From Mycoemilia scoparia (taxonomy: Eukaryota; Kickxellomycota; Kickxellomycetes; Kickxellales; Kickxellaceae): a stretch of 64,000 bases of DNA. Below, piece by piece: positions 9,381 to 18,905 of this stretch (within the stretch, counting starts at the first letter, position 1; the number at the start of each line of letters is the position of its first letter). Position numbers and translations under genes: made by a program. The stretch spans positions 248,001 to 312,000 of the forward strand of contig JANBPU010000003.1 in the NCBI GenBank assembly GCA_027575805.1, written 5' to 3'. The notes under the pieces were generated by a model. It was not told the DNA's origin, searched no databases, and saw only the letters and a list, made by a program, of their open reading frames with translations.

Positions 9381-11186
9381 ATGGAGAGAACTACCGACGG
9401 AACTCAGCTCCTCCAGAGATATATACTGCTTTTTCAAATTGGCGAGGGCCAATATGGAAAGGTATTTAAGGTATGAAACACTTTACAAGGTCGATGACCA
9501 AAGCTATGTGGAATCAGCATGTCTATTTTCAATTGACAACAAACATGTATGTGGTACTGACAAAATATTCATGATGGGTGGTTTATCTATCAATGTAGGC
9601 CATGCATCGTAGAACAGGCGTCATAGTAGCAGTCAAAATTGTTAGCAAAAAGTCAAAAACTGCTCACGAACTTGATACATATCGCGAGGAGATGCGGCTA
9701 CTTCAACCACTTCAACACCAACACATAATACGGCTCATTGAGTACTTTGAGACAGATGATTATATATACATTGTGACAGAATTCTGCAAGGTAATGAACG
9801 ATAAATCTATATCCAAGCCATATGGGTGGTTATTTTTGAAGGGCGCCCACCCATTTGGCTGTGACTGCCCTTATAATCATTGGTGGCCACCAAAAGGTGC
9901 CCTTCAAAAATCATCAACCACATACATTTTGGTACTAGAGCGACCAGTTGATAAAGACCTTGTGAATATGATGCATATAGTGTGATTTGGCAGTGTACTT
10001 CCGCAAGAACGGAGGCTATTTGCGAATGGAGGAAGTGAGAACTATCGGGTTGCAAATGATAGCAGGACTAAAATATCTGCATAGTCGGGGGATTATTCAC
10101 CACGATCTCAAGGTTTGTCATCAGTTTTGAACAACTCCATCTTGTTTTCGATTTGGATGGAGATACAACTAATTGGCTCGGAGCTTATGATGTAATTCGG
10201 AAATCTGTAAATGTTGTGTATAGCCCCAGAACGCGCTTATAGGCTGCGATGGTAGGGTGAAGCTATGCGATCTTGGTCTTGCTACCCAGCTAAAGAAAGA
10301 TGGCAAGCCGCTCTATGTCAACACATTAAAAGGCAAGTATGCAGGGTTGTAAACCAAATATGCCAAACATTACTGGGATTGATTACACAAAGTCGAGGCA
10401 TTTGGATTTTGTATTGACGTGATCTTTTTTGTTTTATATGTCCGAATTCAGGGACTCCCCTGTACATGGTAAGTGGCCCTATCCAATATTGTTGGAATTA
10501 CATGATTTTTACAACGCTGTTGAGCTGATGGCCAATTCCGGACTGACTTTTGATTCATGTCATCTCTGTAGGCACCAGGTGAGCTAATAAGGATATTAGT
10601 AAAGCTTATATGAGTAGTGATGGTTTTTGAAGGGTGGTCATTCGATAATCGAGTGTAGTTGCGCCTATAATTGTTGGCCATCAAAAGACACCCATCAAAA
10701 GCCATGATCCATATGCACTCCTGGGCACACATTCCAACCAGCAGCATTCTAAATCCTGGCTTGCCACCACATATACATGTTCTATAGAGCTCATTCAAAA
10801 GTCGAGATATACGTACCAGGCTGACTTTTGGTCGTTAGGTAAATGTGTATTCCCAGCCACAAGTCTATAATGCAGATATTTAATAATGCGGCATCGCAAT
10901 AAATACATTGGCTGGCATTCTTGTAGGTGTGGTCCTATATGAGCTGTTTGTGGGGCGCACGCCATTCAGGACCACAAGCCTTCAGGACTTGAAATACAGC
11001 ATCACAAAAGAGCCAATCGTGTGGCCAAAGCGAATTCCGCCTCAGCTACACAGCTTTCTGGATGGGCTTCTGCAGCAGAACACGGAGAAAAGGTTCACCT
11101 GGAAACAGCTGCGGAAGCACCCATTCTTGCTCTCGACCCTTCATGAGGAGGAAGCTATGGCAGACGGCTTGGCGGTGGCATCTTGA
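9381..11186 (+). CDS. small Fused/ULK-family protein kinase
   Basis: Eight exons (9381-9470, 9599-9790, 9981-10112, 10224-10332, 10452-10468, 10572-10578, 10788-10838, 10927-11186) give 285 aa, essentially a lone kinase domain. Visible motifs: glycine loop IGEGQYGKVFK, VAVK (Lys43), HHD at 134-136, LKPQN, DLG at 154-156, and GTPLYMAPE ending at 183. CDLAVYF resembles ULK kinases, while GTPLYMAPELI, YQADFWSLGVVLYELFVG and EPIVWP resemble Fused (STK36). The catalytic Asp is kept but the HRD arginine is His and DFG is DLG. The Fused C-terminal repeats are absent. Exons 5 and 6 are 17 and 7 bases, and intron 4 starts with GC. Two introns carry MITE-like repeats (9819-9926, 10608-10715). Substrates cannot be read from sequence; ULK/Atg1, Fused or a separate fungal branch are all possible. 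Confidence 0.75.
9819..9926. mobile_element. MITE-like element, copy 1 (kinase intron 2)
   Basis: Inverted ends TTTTTGAAGGGCGCC (left) and GGTGCCCTTCAAAAA (right) match at 14 of 15 positions, and similarity runs outward to CATATGG-like ends. The core reads ATTTGGCTGTGACTGCC then CTTATAATCATTGGTGGCC, shared with copies 2, 4 and 5. It makes up more than half of the 190-base intron 9791-9980. No coding capacity. Confidence 0.8.
10608..10715. mobile_element. MITE-like element, copy 2 (kinase intron 6)
   Basis: Left end GTTTTTGAAGGGTGG and right end ACACCCATCAAAAGC are imperfect inverted repeats; the right flank ATGATCCATATG is identical to copy 4. The degraded core keeps GCGCCTATAATTGTTGGCCA. 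It lies in the intron 10579-10787, just after the 7-base exon. More mutations than copies 3 or 5 suggest an older insertion. Confidence 0.75.
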
Positions 11187-11916
11187 TAATACTTTTAAGC
11201 TTGTTTTAGTTGTTTGTATTGCTAATAATAACATCAATAATCTATTTTTAAACATCGCTATTGACTGTGTATGTTTAATCGCAGCGTGGCTTGAAACCAT
11301 ATATATTATATAGCAAGACCTAAGCATGAAGATCAATCCCTACTACGCAATACCTGCCGAGCAGGCTTCTACAGAAGAAGGCCCATGTGCTAGCCAAGCA
11401 CTGCATGAACACTGAAAACGAAGCCAGAGTCAAAAGGCACTTGCTAAGCTGTATGAAAGTGGGTTTTGGAAGGGTTTCGCATGACAAGAAATATCGCATC
11501 ATTGGACAATAGACAGCGTCTGGGCAAATAGGCCTATCTTCTCCAACTCAAGCTCCACATTTTCACACACCTGCTGTTTCACTTTGTCTTTTCTTGTTTC
11601 TTTTCTCCTTCTTTATCGACCTTGCTTTTGCCAAGTATAAAGATACGCCATCAAAGCACAACCCACACGCACACTCAACAGTAGCAGCAAAAGAAGTGTA
11701 GCACACAATCTAATCACACCCCGCAGCACTTATTCGCTCTTCTATCAAAGCCCTACCCCACCTAAACCAATTCAACGTGCGGTTGCTTCATTGCCTCCTT
11801 TCACAAGCATTTGTTGACACTCTTACTACCTTATAAAGTTTAATTTACTCGCCATTGACTGACCGGTCGACTGTATATACTACATACATACATACAATTT
11901 TCTAGCCAACTTAGAA
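11187..11916. other. intergenic region upstream of synaptobrevin
   Basis: Carries the 3' end of the kinase gene and the promoter of the SNARE gene. A TATAAAGATA sequence at about 11637 and a long C/A- and CT-rich leader after 11690 are consistent with a promoter and 5' untranslated region ending at the split start codon. No other gene recognised. Confidence 0.45.
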
Positions 11917-12544
11917 ATGTAAGCTGCCACTAATATGATGCTAGCTCTGAAGGATTCATTGAATCCTGGCCAGGTACCTATAATTAGATTTTCCCATGAC
12001 AACCCTTTCCTTTGCCATTTAGGTCGAATAGATACTCCTCTGACAACAACCCCACCAAGAGTCAGGACTATGGCCCAAACAAGGCTACTGCAGTTAAAAA
12101 GCAGGTTGACGAGGTAGTTGGCATCATGCAGGACAACATCAACAAGGTTATGGCGCGTGAAGGCCAGCTCGAAAACCTCCAAGACAAAACCGGTAGGTGA
12201 TATACTCATATAAATTCCCAGACTACATGGCGCCGACTCTAACAAATCAGCTTACTATGCCCCATAGATGATTTACATCAGGGCTCAATGGCCTTCAAGC
12301 AAAAGGCTTCTGGAGTACGTAGAAAGATGAAATGGCGTGACATGAAGCTCAAGATCATTATTGCTATTGTTGTTGTTATCCTTATCGTTGTTATTGCCGG
12401 TAAGCTAGAACTATGCTTTGATACGTTTACTTACCACCTTTAATGTGCTGAACAAGTTCCCCCATGAACATGTGCTAATTCAAATGGTGTCATTTTTTGC
12501 TTTTAACCCCGTATATAGTCCCAATCGCTGTCAACAAGAAGTAG
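11917..12544 (+). CDS. SNC1: synaptobrevin/VAMP-type v-SNARE (Snc1-like)
   Basis: Predicted exons 11917-11918, 12023-12192, 12268-12399 and 12519-12544 give 109 aa. The SNARE motif (about residues 25-82) contains VDEVVGIMQDNINKVMAREGQLENLQDKTDDL, where the Arg of KVMAREG sits at the zero layer, making this an R-SNARE. It is followed by KMKWRDMKLK and a C-terminal membrane anchor IIIAIVVVILIVVIAVPIAV, as in Snc1/VAMP2. Such proteins drive fusion of secretory and endocytic vesicles with plasma-membrane t-SNAREs. No in-frame ATG precedes the motif within exon 2; the only good start is formed by AT at 11917-11918 joined to G at 12023, giving MSNRYSSDNN. The donor there is GTAAGC and the acceptor CCATTTAG. 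Confidence 0.9.
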
Positions 12545-13011
12545 TGACGCGTTTGTAATAACTGATTTCCAATCACCACCCCTTACTAACATTACCAAAG
12601 TTTTATTTGAAATTATCGACTATTTCCACCACCAATTTCTGTATTAAACATGTCTATTATGTTTTCTTTTTGTTCTCAACCTTATTTTTGATTAGTAAAT
12701 ATAACCAATCCAGTGTGTTTCCATGTAAAAACAACATCAAAATGCACTTACTAGTGCTGCAAACCTCAATGTTCAAAAGCGCTTGCATAAAACCCCGGTC
12801 CTTTCTGAAGTAAGTAATGATTTGTAGGCCAAGCCGAATGGTGTTTTCAGGGTCCCATAAGGGTTAAGCAGTCTTTGAGATATTATAAAAGAAGCAAAAA
12901 TGATTAAACATAAACAAAGAAAACAAGACAAGATTGATTACTTGCTAACAGTTAAATAGCCCTAGACATATACACATACATATACATATACATATACATA
13001 CATATAAAGTT
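12545..13011. other. intergenic region with CATATA repeat
   Basis: Holds the SNARE 3' end and the promoter of the BAH gene. The last 45 bases before the next ATG are an alternating CATATA tract. An open frame at 12607-12813 has no recognisable features. Confidence 0.45.
12966..13007. repeat. (CATATA)n simple repeat in a 5' leader
   Basis: Imperfect CATATA/TACATA units ending about five bases before the start codon of the BAH-domain gene, so it probably lies in the 5' untranslated region. Confidence 0.8.
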
Positions 13012-14566
13012 ATGCCTTTAGAAAAAAGAAAACGTGCGGGTTCGGTAACTTCAAGCAAAGCCTCTGAGCCTGTCACTGAGGCCAACATTCTTTCCCCACA
13101 AAGCCGCAGAGGTCGTTTCAACAAATCTCAGCACATGGAGGGCATAAAAGCAATACCCATTTCAACATCGATAGAGCTCACAACATCTCCTGAAGGAGAT
13201 CTTCCAGGAGATGCGGCAGAAATGGTAGAGACCATAGATTGGAAGAAAGAAAAGCTCGAGCCAGGAGATTTTGTTCTTGTACATACAGATGAAAAATCGG
13301 CTCCAAATCCAGCACACATATTCACATGCTGGGAAAATCAGGAGACTAATACGCAGGGTGCATACATATGCTGGTATTTGCACCCCTCACAGACAATGCA
13401 CAAAGCGACAAAGACATTCTATTCAAATGAGGTTTTCAAGACCACAAGGTTTACCAACATTATCTCTACTGATATTGCTGGCAAGTGCTTTGTGCTGCCA
13501 CCAAAAGCAGCAGAGCGTGGCGTGCCAAAGGGATGCACAGAGGAGCACCAGATATTTGTATGTCGAAACAGGTATAATGACCAGGCAAAGTCGTTTGAGC
13601 CCATAAAGGACCATGTCAGATTATGGCCACACCATGTGAGCGTTGAGAGGCGCAAGGAGATGATGAAGGTAATCGAATTTGAGGATGGGCCACGTACACT
13701 AACCAAGGTCCCTTCGGTGTTTACAACAGCCGTCGAATCCGAAAAGGATAATGATTCTGATAACGGAGAAAATAGCCAACCTCCAGTTACTCCACACAAC
13801 TACCAATCCCCTAGCAGGGAAGTCACGCCTGTCAAGGAAAGCGCTGCAGAAGACTCAGAGGCTGCCACTGCTCCTCTTACCACAACTCCACGTCGCCGTG
13901 GTCGTCCGAGGAAGAATCCCCTGTCAGACTCAGCTCCAAGAAATAAGGCAATAATCAGAGATGCTCAGCTCCCAACAATGGATAGGCCCAGAAGATCTAC
14001 AGTTTTGCAGCAACAGAAGCTGCATGAAACGCAAACCTCAAGTCAGAAAACCAACTATCCCCCTGATCAACCAACAACACTCAATAATAAGAACCAGCAA
14101 TCATCTTACCAATCTGAAACTCCCTCAAAGCAGGAGTCATCGTCGTTGGGAGGAGCAACGGCAGGAGATGTTAGCAACAATAATAGCGGCCCAGGAGCTA
14201 CATCGTTTAGAGCCGCAATAGGCCCTAGTGGGAATGCCAGCTCACTTCCAGACCCGAGTACAAGACCACAAACTCAGCAGATTAACCACAAGCCCCCTCC
14301 ACCAGCACAACTTGCAAATGCGATTGGTAAGTATCTCCGTCTCCTAATTTCCGGATGTTATCTTGAAACATATCCAATCGAACCATTCTTATTGATATAA
14401 TAAATACCTTTATTGAATGAATTGCATAGTCGAAATCTTCCCCAAAGACCAGGATGGGAAGATACTATGGTTTGCCACACCGCCAATTGTGGTATGTAAA
14501 AACCCTAAGCCATATAACTCCAAGGCATACCTTGAATGGCGTAAGCAAAAGTATGGAAAAAGCTAG
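13012..14566 (+). CDS. BAH-domain and AT-hook protein, Rsc1/2-like C-terminal half
   Basis: Exons 13012-14326 and 14430-14566 give 483 aa. A BAH domain spans about residues 83-198: GDFVLVHTD, PAHIFTCWE, ICWYLHPSQTMHKATKTFY, NEVFKTTRF, DIAGKCFVLPPK, RGVPKGC, IFVCRNRYN. That spacing matches the BAH of RSC remodeller subunits Rsc1/Rsc2 and polybromo. An AT-hook core RRRGRPRKNP follows near residue 295, then a Gln/Ser/Pro-rich tail. The second exon, predicted from the G-GTAAGT donor, adds EIFPKDQDGKILWFATPP and SKAYLEWRKQKYG, a conserved-looking end. Rsc1/2 also have two bromodomains before the BAH; none is seen here and the N-terminus is complete and basic. Chromatin binding, perhaps in RSC, is inferred. 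Without splicing the frame would run on to 14400 with an unconserved tail. Confidence 0.8.
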
Positions 14567-14815
14567 ATTATGCCTTTTTACCCACCGCCACGCTTGAATT
14601 ACTAATCGATTACAGTGATATTTCTGACAATGACGCGATTATGATCTTCATTGTCTGTGGTATCTGGCGTATGAATCAATCCCGCGGTTATTCTCAATTG
14701 TTGCAACATCATGTTATGACAATTTACACGTATACTACTTGACCTATGCATAGACATTTTTGTACTTTATTATAATAAGGATGCAAATGAATATTTGTTG
14801 TGACAGCAAATGGCT

Positions 14816-14942
14816 CAAATGCGGGCGATTATTTTTGAAGGGCTGAAACCAGACTATAAATAATAATGTAGGCTGGCCAATATGTATGATGAAACTGGCC
14901 TAGTAGTAAAAATTAGCCCTTCAAAAATAATGGTACATACAT
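14816..14942. mobile_element. MITE-like element, copy 3 (divergent core)
   Basis: The 17-base ends at 14828-14844 and 14915-14931 (ATTATTTTTGAAGGGCT) are perfect inverted repeats, the best-preserved pair in the window, with weaker similarity outward. The core differs from the other four copies and includes its own GGCTGGCC/GGCCAG inverted segment. This suggests a sister subfamily sharing ends, mobilised by the same activity. Confidence 0.8.
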
Positions 14943-15136
14943 ATACATGTGTGTGTGCGTATTATATAGACATTAGTGGCACATGGAAATCACTACATTA
15001 GTAAGAACAGGGCTAAAGCCATTTAAATTCCCAAAATTATCATATCTTTTCCCCACCCCACCACCCCCTAGAATTATTGCCAGCACAAATCCAGGAGCCA
15101 TGTAACTCCATTGCCCGATAAAGCTTGAAATTGTCA

Positions 15137-15153
15137 CCGCCGCCGCCGCCGCC
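15137..15153. repeat. (GCC)n trinucleotide run
   Basis: About five to six CCG/GCC units in otherwise AT-rich intergenic sequence; a similar run occurs near 16993-17006. Confidence 0.7.
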
Positions 15154-15954
15154 AAAAGCCATGCCCCAATGCAAGCAGATGGTTTTGGCACAGCTTTTTC
15201 TTGGCTCTTTTCATAGGCCTGCATAAAGACTATTGCGGCTTGGCTAATACGAAATTGTGCAAAGGGGTTTTAACAGCACTGTGGATGCATGCCATCATTG
15301 TGCATCCATTGGACAGCTGGCCCGCCAGAGGCATCCATAAAAACGATTCTATGAGTGAACGAGGTTCGTCGAATGGGATGACGACCCGAGCCACAGCCGT
15401 GGGTAATCTGGCGGGAATTGCAATTAGGATGACTCCAGCTTTGAGCCTTTTTTTGGGGAGTTTTTCCAGACCGTACCCAATGCCATTGGGGGCTATGGTG
15501 TCTTGTGGGCTGGACAAACTGTGAGACAGACAAGATCGATGTTCGCGACACTTCGGACATGAAATCGTCATGAACTCGGCCCGCCAATAGCCTGGCTGAA
15601 GCACATCACGCCGGGGTAATTGAATGCAGTGATGTGTTCTTTAGGTGTAGCACCACTGGTGCATTGAACCTTGTTTCATTAGTCTTTACAGTGGTGAGCT
15701 CACGTCATTGACAAGTCAGAAAAAGGCTCTTTGTTCATAAGGTCTCACTACCAACTTGGCAATGAGCTTGCGAGAAAGAGCCAAGAATCATTGATTGCTA
15801 AGCGTACAATGTATAAATATGCTGGCTGCTCTAGGCCGGGATGCGAATTTCTTAGATATCTCCTACTCCACATCTTCCCCCTCCTTTTTACCAAGCGTAT
15901 TTGTGCCATAAACCCCACACTTTGGCGACACGCAGCCTGGCTCAGCGTTTGAAA

Positions 15955-16572
15955 ATGAATACTGGAATAACACTTGTTGTTAGTCCCCAACTCTACAACG
16001 ATGCAATTGTTCCAGGCGACAGAAAGAACAAAGATGTCTCCAAAACGCCACCCCCACCGTACACTTGCCAGAGACACCCACCATCCTACGACGTGTCAAT
16101 GGAGATAGGCGTGATTGCATCTCCTCTGCGCTACGACAAGGGCGAGATATTCGAAGTCATCGAGCTTGGAAACGTGCTGTACGAACTCCCTCTCTTCCGC
16201 CTGGACTCAGAGACTGGACTCATTTCCGAAAAACTCCCGCTCCTATCTCAGGGCGGGAGCTTTGACATGGCCATCCCCTGGGAGGGCGACTTTTACGACG
16301 CCAACACCATTAGTCATAGCCGTTCGGCCACTAATATGACAGAGCTTCTCAGGCAAAATGGGCCTGTTAGTGATCGCATGAGTCTTCCGCCAACCAAACT
16401 GTTAGCGTCGTCAGGGCCAAAAGGACGTCGGAGAAATAGGCGAAGCAACAGCAGCTCATCAAACCAAACACGAGGGAATAGCAATAACAGCACGACTGGT
16501 AGCACCCATAGAAAAAGGCTGCTCCACAAACTCAAGAGCTCTCTGATTCGTGCCATTTCCTTGCATTACTAA
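15955..16572 (+). CDS. unrecognised protein with two PPxY motifs (A)
   Basis: An intronless frame of 205 aa; I do not recognise the family. Residues about 31-45 read TPPPPYTCQRHPPSYD, giving PPPY and PPSY, the classic binding sites for WW domains of Nedd4/Rsp5 ubiquitin ligases. A moderately hydrophobic, ordered-looking segment follows (ASPLRYDKGEIFEVIELG, VLYELPLFRLDSETG), then a Ser/Asn-rich tail with a basic cluster (KGRRRNRRS) and a basic end (RKRLLHKLKSSLIRAI). There is no signal peptide or membrane span. The next gene downstream (17983) also has a PPxY pair, suggesting a related role. An adaptor for a Rsp5-type ligase is a guess from motifs only. The start is the ATG after TTTGAAA at 15955; the frame is open 54 bases further up without an ATG. 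Confidence 0.6.
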   Translation: MNTGITLVVSPQLYNDAIVPGDRKNKDVSKTPPPPYTCQRHPPSYDVSMEIGVIASPLRYDKGEIFEVIELGNVLYELPLFRLDSETGLISEKLPLLSQGGSFDMAIPWEGDFYDANTISHSRSATNMTELLRQNGPVSDRMSLPPTKLLASSGPKGRRRNRRSNSSSSNQTRGNSNNSTTGSTHRKRLLHKLKSSLIRAISLHY

Positions 16573-17982
16573 AAAGCACCATCACCACCAAAACCCACCC
16601 TTGTTATCTAAAATCACCGATTTTCTTTAAACTCAAAGTGTAGTAGTGGGGTTGGTCTTCTGACCTGAATCTACTGCCCACACAAAACGTCATCTATTAC
16701 GCATGTTTAGCAAAGTTGCTCTGAAAATCTACTTGTATTTTTATCTGTGTTATATTTTCAATATTATGTCCTATAACTATACGATTCTTTAATTTGCAGC
16801 ACAAAATGGGTAACAATCTTTGAAGGGTGAAAGTTTACTAGTAAAACTGGACATTCATTTGGCTGTGATTGTCCCTATAATCACTGGTCACCAAAATTCA
16901 CCCTTCAAAAATTATGATCCATATGTTTGTTTGAAGACTTTGACAAGAGAGTACTATTAAAAAAGTAATACTAATCTTTCGCTGCTGTTCTCGCCGCCGC
17001 CGCCGTCACCAGAGCATCCTTGCATTCTAATAGTAACTGTTGATATTGCAGGTGATGCTTGCCATTTTAAAGAGATGTGGGAGAGGATGTACCAATAGCT
17101 TGGCCCAGGGTCCGAAATGCATAGAGTCCAGATTTAGCACATTAATATGTGCCGCATGCCTTTGTTTCACATTATTGAGAGAGTAGGCTTGCTGAGTCCA
17201 GCTATCCAGGCTTGGTAGAGCCCAGCAGCCACTACTTGAGCCGGCTGTGTCTAATTTTATCATATAAAGCATGCCTAGGGCTCTCTGGTAAGTGGTTCTA
17301 TGCTCCTCTGGCATATCCTTGCCGGCATGTGGCTTCTAACAACCCTATCGCAGTCATGCATCTTATTGACCCTCATCCTTTATAGGCTCAGAGAAATGAT
17401 GCCTTGCCTTTGTCTAGACCCCTTTTGCTTTATTTCTATTTCTGTACTTTCTACTATAAACACATGTTACTTTCTTTAATTTGCATCACAGCTTCATTTC
17501 TACCTACAGTATAAGTAAGGAGTTATAGAATATATATATAGCCGCCCATACCCATATACATACACGACAAATTCCTGGCATTTTCTTTAGCTATCCACCA
17601 GAGCCAAACTCAGTCATCAGTGTTTTATTTTAAAGAAAGGCATTTCTGGGGCGTCTCATCCACCTGATCCGTCAACCTTCCCACATACGCACACCACACT
17701 TGGCTCACCTGAACCCCCGCCTTGTATACAGAAACTCACGCCGATATACGCTGATCACCATTTGCTTTGATAAAGCGCTGCGCAAAAGGTACTCCCATTT
17801 AGTATATCTGTAGCACAGCCATCACACACGTCGACGTCCATAACTTTTTCTTCGCTGCAATTCTTCATACTATTCTTATTTTACCAAAACCTGGATTTTT
17901 ATCCAAATCAAAGGAACACACACACACACGGCTCTTCCCATTCAATTCTTGCCGATAGCAGTGGCTAAACATAACTTTCACA
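16573..17982. other. gene-poor intergenic region with MITE copy 4
   Basis: About 1.4 kb between the two PPxY genes. Holds the repeat at 16802-16925, a GCC run near 16993, AT-rich sequence with TATATA near 17530, and a CA run at about 17921-17930. Long C/A-rich sequence before 17983 resembles a promoter and 5' leader. A minus-strand frame 17314-17027 has no features. Confidence 0.45.
16802..16925. mobile_element. MITE-like element, copy 4
   Basis: Ends TCTTTGAAGGGTGAA and TTCACCCTTCAAAAA match at 14 of 15 positions; outer ends CAAAATGGGT and ATGATCCATATG continue the inverted similarity. The core ATTTGGCTGTGATTGTCC and CTATAATCACTGGTCACC is the same as in copy 1. Intergenic, no open frame. 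Confidence 0.8.
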
Positions 17983-18798
17983 ATGTCTTGTTCCGAAAGT
18001 CTGATAAGCAGAACCAAGGACGGCGTAGTCAGTAGAGATGGGAACAGAAGTGGCTTGTTCTCTGGCGGGCCCGCCCATAGCTTTGCACTTCCATCGCCAG
18101 TAAGCCAAATGGACACTGGTCCAGCCGCTGTCTCTGCATCGGCATCAACAGGCTCAATCCATTCCTTTCTGCAAATAAACTTTGAGCCATTCGTCACGAC
18201 AACTCTCTGGGAGATCCTCGAAATGTTTGTGCTGCCATATTCTAGTAGCAGTCCCGATATACCAAACACACCGCCTCCGCTGTACGAGCCACCACCACCA
18301 TCATATACTGCGTTGTTTCCGGAAGGCCTCCAGGCCTCATTGTCCCGGCTGCCACCAAGCATGCACAGGACGCATAGCACGTCGTCATCTCTGTGGTCCA
18401 GATATACCGCCCCCAGGATCGGTGATGAGTCCTCTTCACAGCAGGTATCTGAAGGCTTACAGAGAGAGCTTGATCTTCATTTGACGGCATACGAAGAATT
18501 GTCAAAGCTGCTTAAAGGAAATGAGACAACACCACAGCGCCCATCCACCAATCATGTGAACTCCATGCTAAATGCTGATGAATACGTTGATGATGATGAC
18601 GCTGATGGTAGGAGCAGCAATAGTAGTGACAATGGTGATGATGAAAATAATATCGATGCGCTTGGAATCAGTAATATTTTCAACACCAGCATGCCAATAT
18701 CAATACCCACCATTCCGGAGCATCAAAACGAAGAGCCTGATGCCGATATTTTTGGTAATCAAACCAATGGTTACTCTGATTCCAGGCTGCAGCCTTGA
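17983..18798 (+). CDS. unrecognised protein with two PPxY motifs (B)
   Basis: An intronless frame of 271 aa, not recognised. Near residues 89-102 it reads NTPPPLYEPPPPSYTA, giving PPLY and PPSY, again predicted WW-domain ligands. The N-terminal third is Ser/Gly-rich with a short hydrophobic segment (FVTTTLWEILEMFVLPY). Residues about 155-175 (GLQRELDLHLTAYEELSKLL) could be an amphipathic helix. The C-terminal third is very acidic (DEYVDDDDADG, DNGDDENN). The spacing of its PPxY pair is shorter than in the upstream neighbour, and outside the motifs I see no clear homology between the two, so duplication is not proven. Role as an adaptor or substrate of a Nedd4/Rsp5 ligase is inference. Confidence 0.6.
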   Translation: MSCSESLISRTKDGVVSRDGNRSGLFSGGPAHSFALPSPVSQMDTGPAAVSASASTGSIHSFLQINFEPFVTTTLWEILEMFVLPYSSSSPDIPNTPPPLYEPPPPSYTALFPEGLQASLSRLPPSMHRTHSTSSSLWSRYTAPRIGDESSSQQVSEGLQRELDLHLTAYEELSKLLKGNETTPQRPSTNHVNSMLNADEYVDDDDADGRSSNSSDNGDDENNIDALGISNIFNTSMPISIPTIPEHQNEEPDADIFGNQTNGYSDSRLQP

Positions 18799-18876
18799 TT
18801 CCTATTTTATCCTACAGTCGCAACTATTCATTCTTCTAAAGGATGCAATTGCAATGTGATATTCTCCTAAAAGAAT

Positions 18877-18905
18877 CCTTCCTTCCTTCCTTCATTCATT
18901 CATTC
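18877..18905. repeat. (TTCC)n(ATTC)n simple repeat
   Basis: Four TTCC units followed by three to four ATTC units. Confidence 0.85.

Larger units (their letters stand above)
14567..15954. other. gene-poor intergenic region with MITE copy 3
   Basis: About 1.4 kb. Contains the repeat at 14816-14942, a GCC trinucleotide run at 15137-15153, and two adjacent minus-strand frames (15604-15230 and 15224-14973) with hydrophobic stretches but no recognisable domain. TATAAATA near 15811 could be the TATA box of the gene starting at 15955. I do not call a gene here. Confidence 0.45.

Noticed and set aside
14327..14400. Unspliced C-terminus of the BAH protein
   Set aside because: A strong G-GTAAGT donor and an in-phase downstream exon with conserved-looking sequence favour splicing.
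14973..15604. Two adjacent minus-strand open frames with hydrophobic stretches (83 and 124 codons)
   Set aside because: No recognisable domain, no convincing splice pair joining them, and the first includes a GCC simple repeat. A plus-strand frame of similar quality overlaps them.
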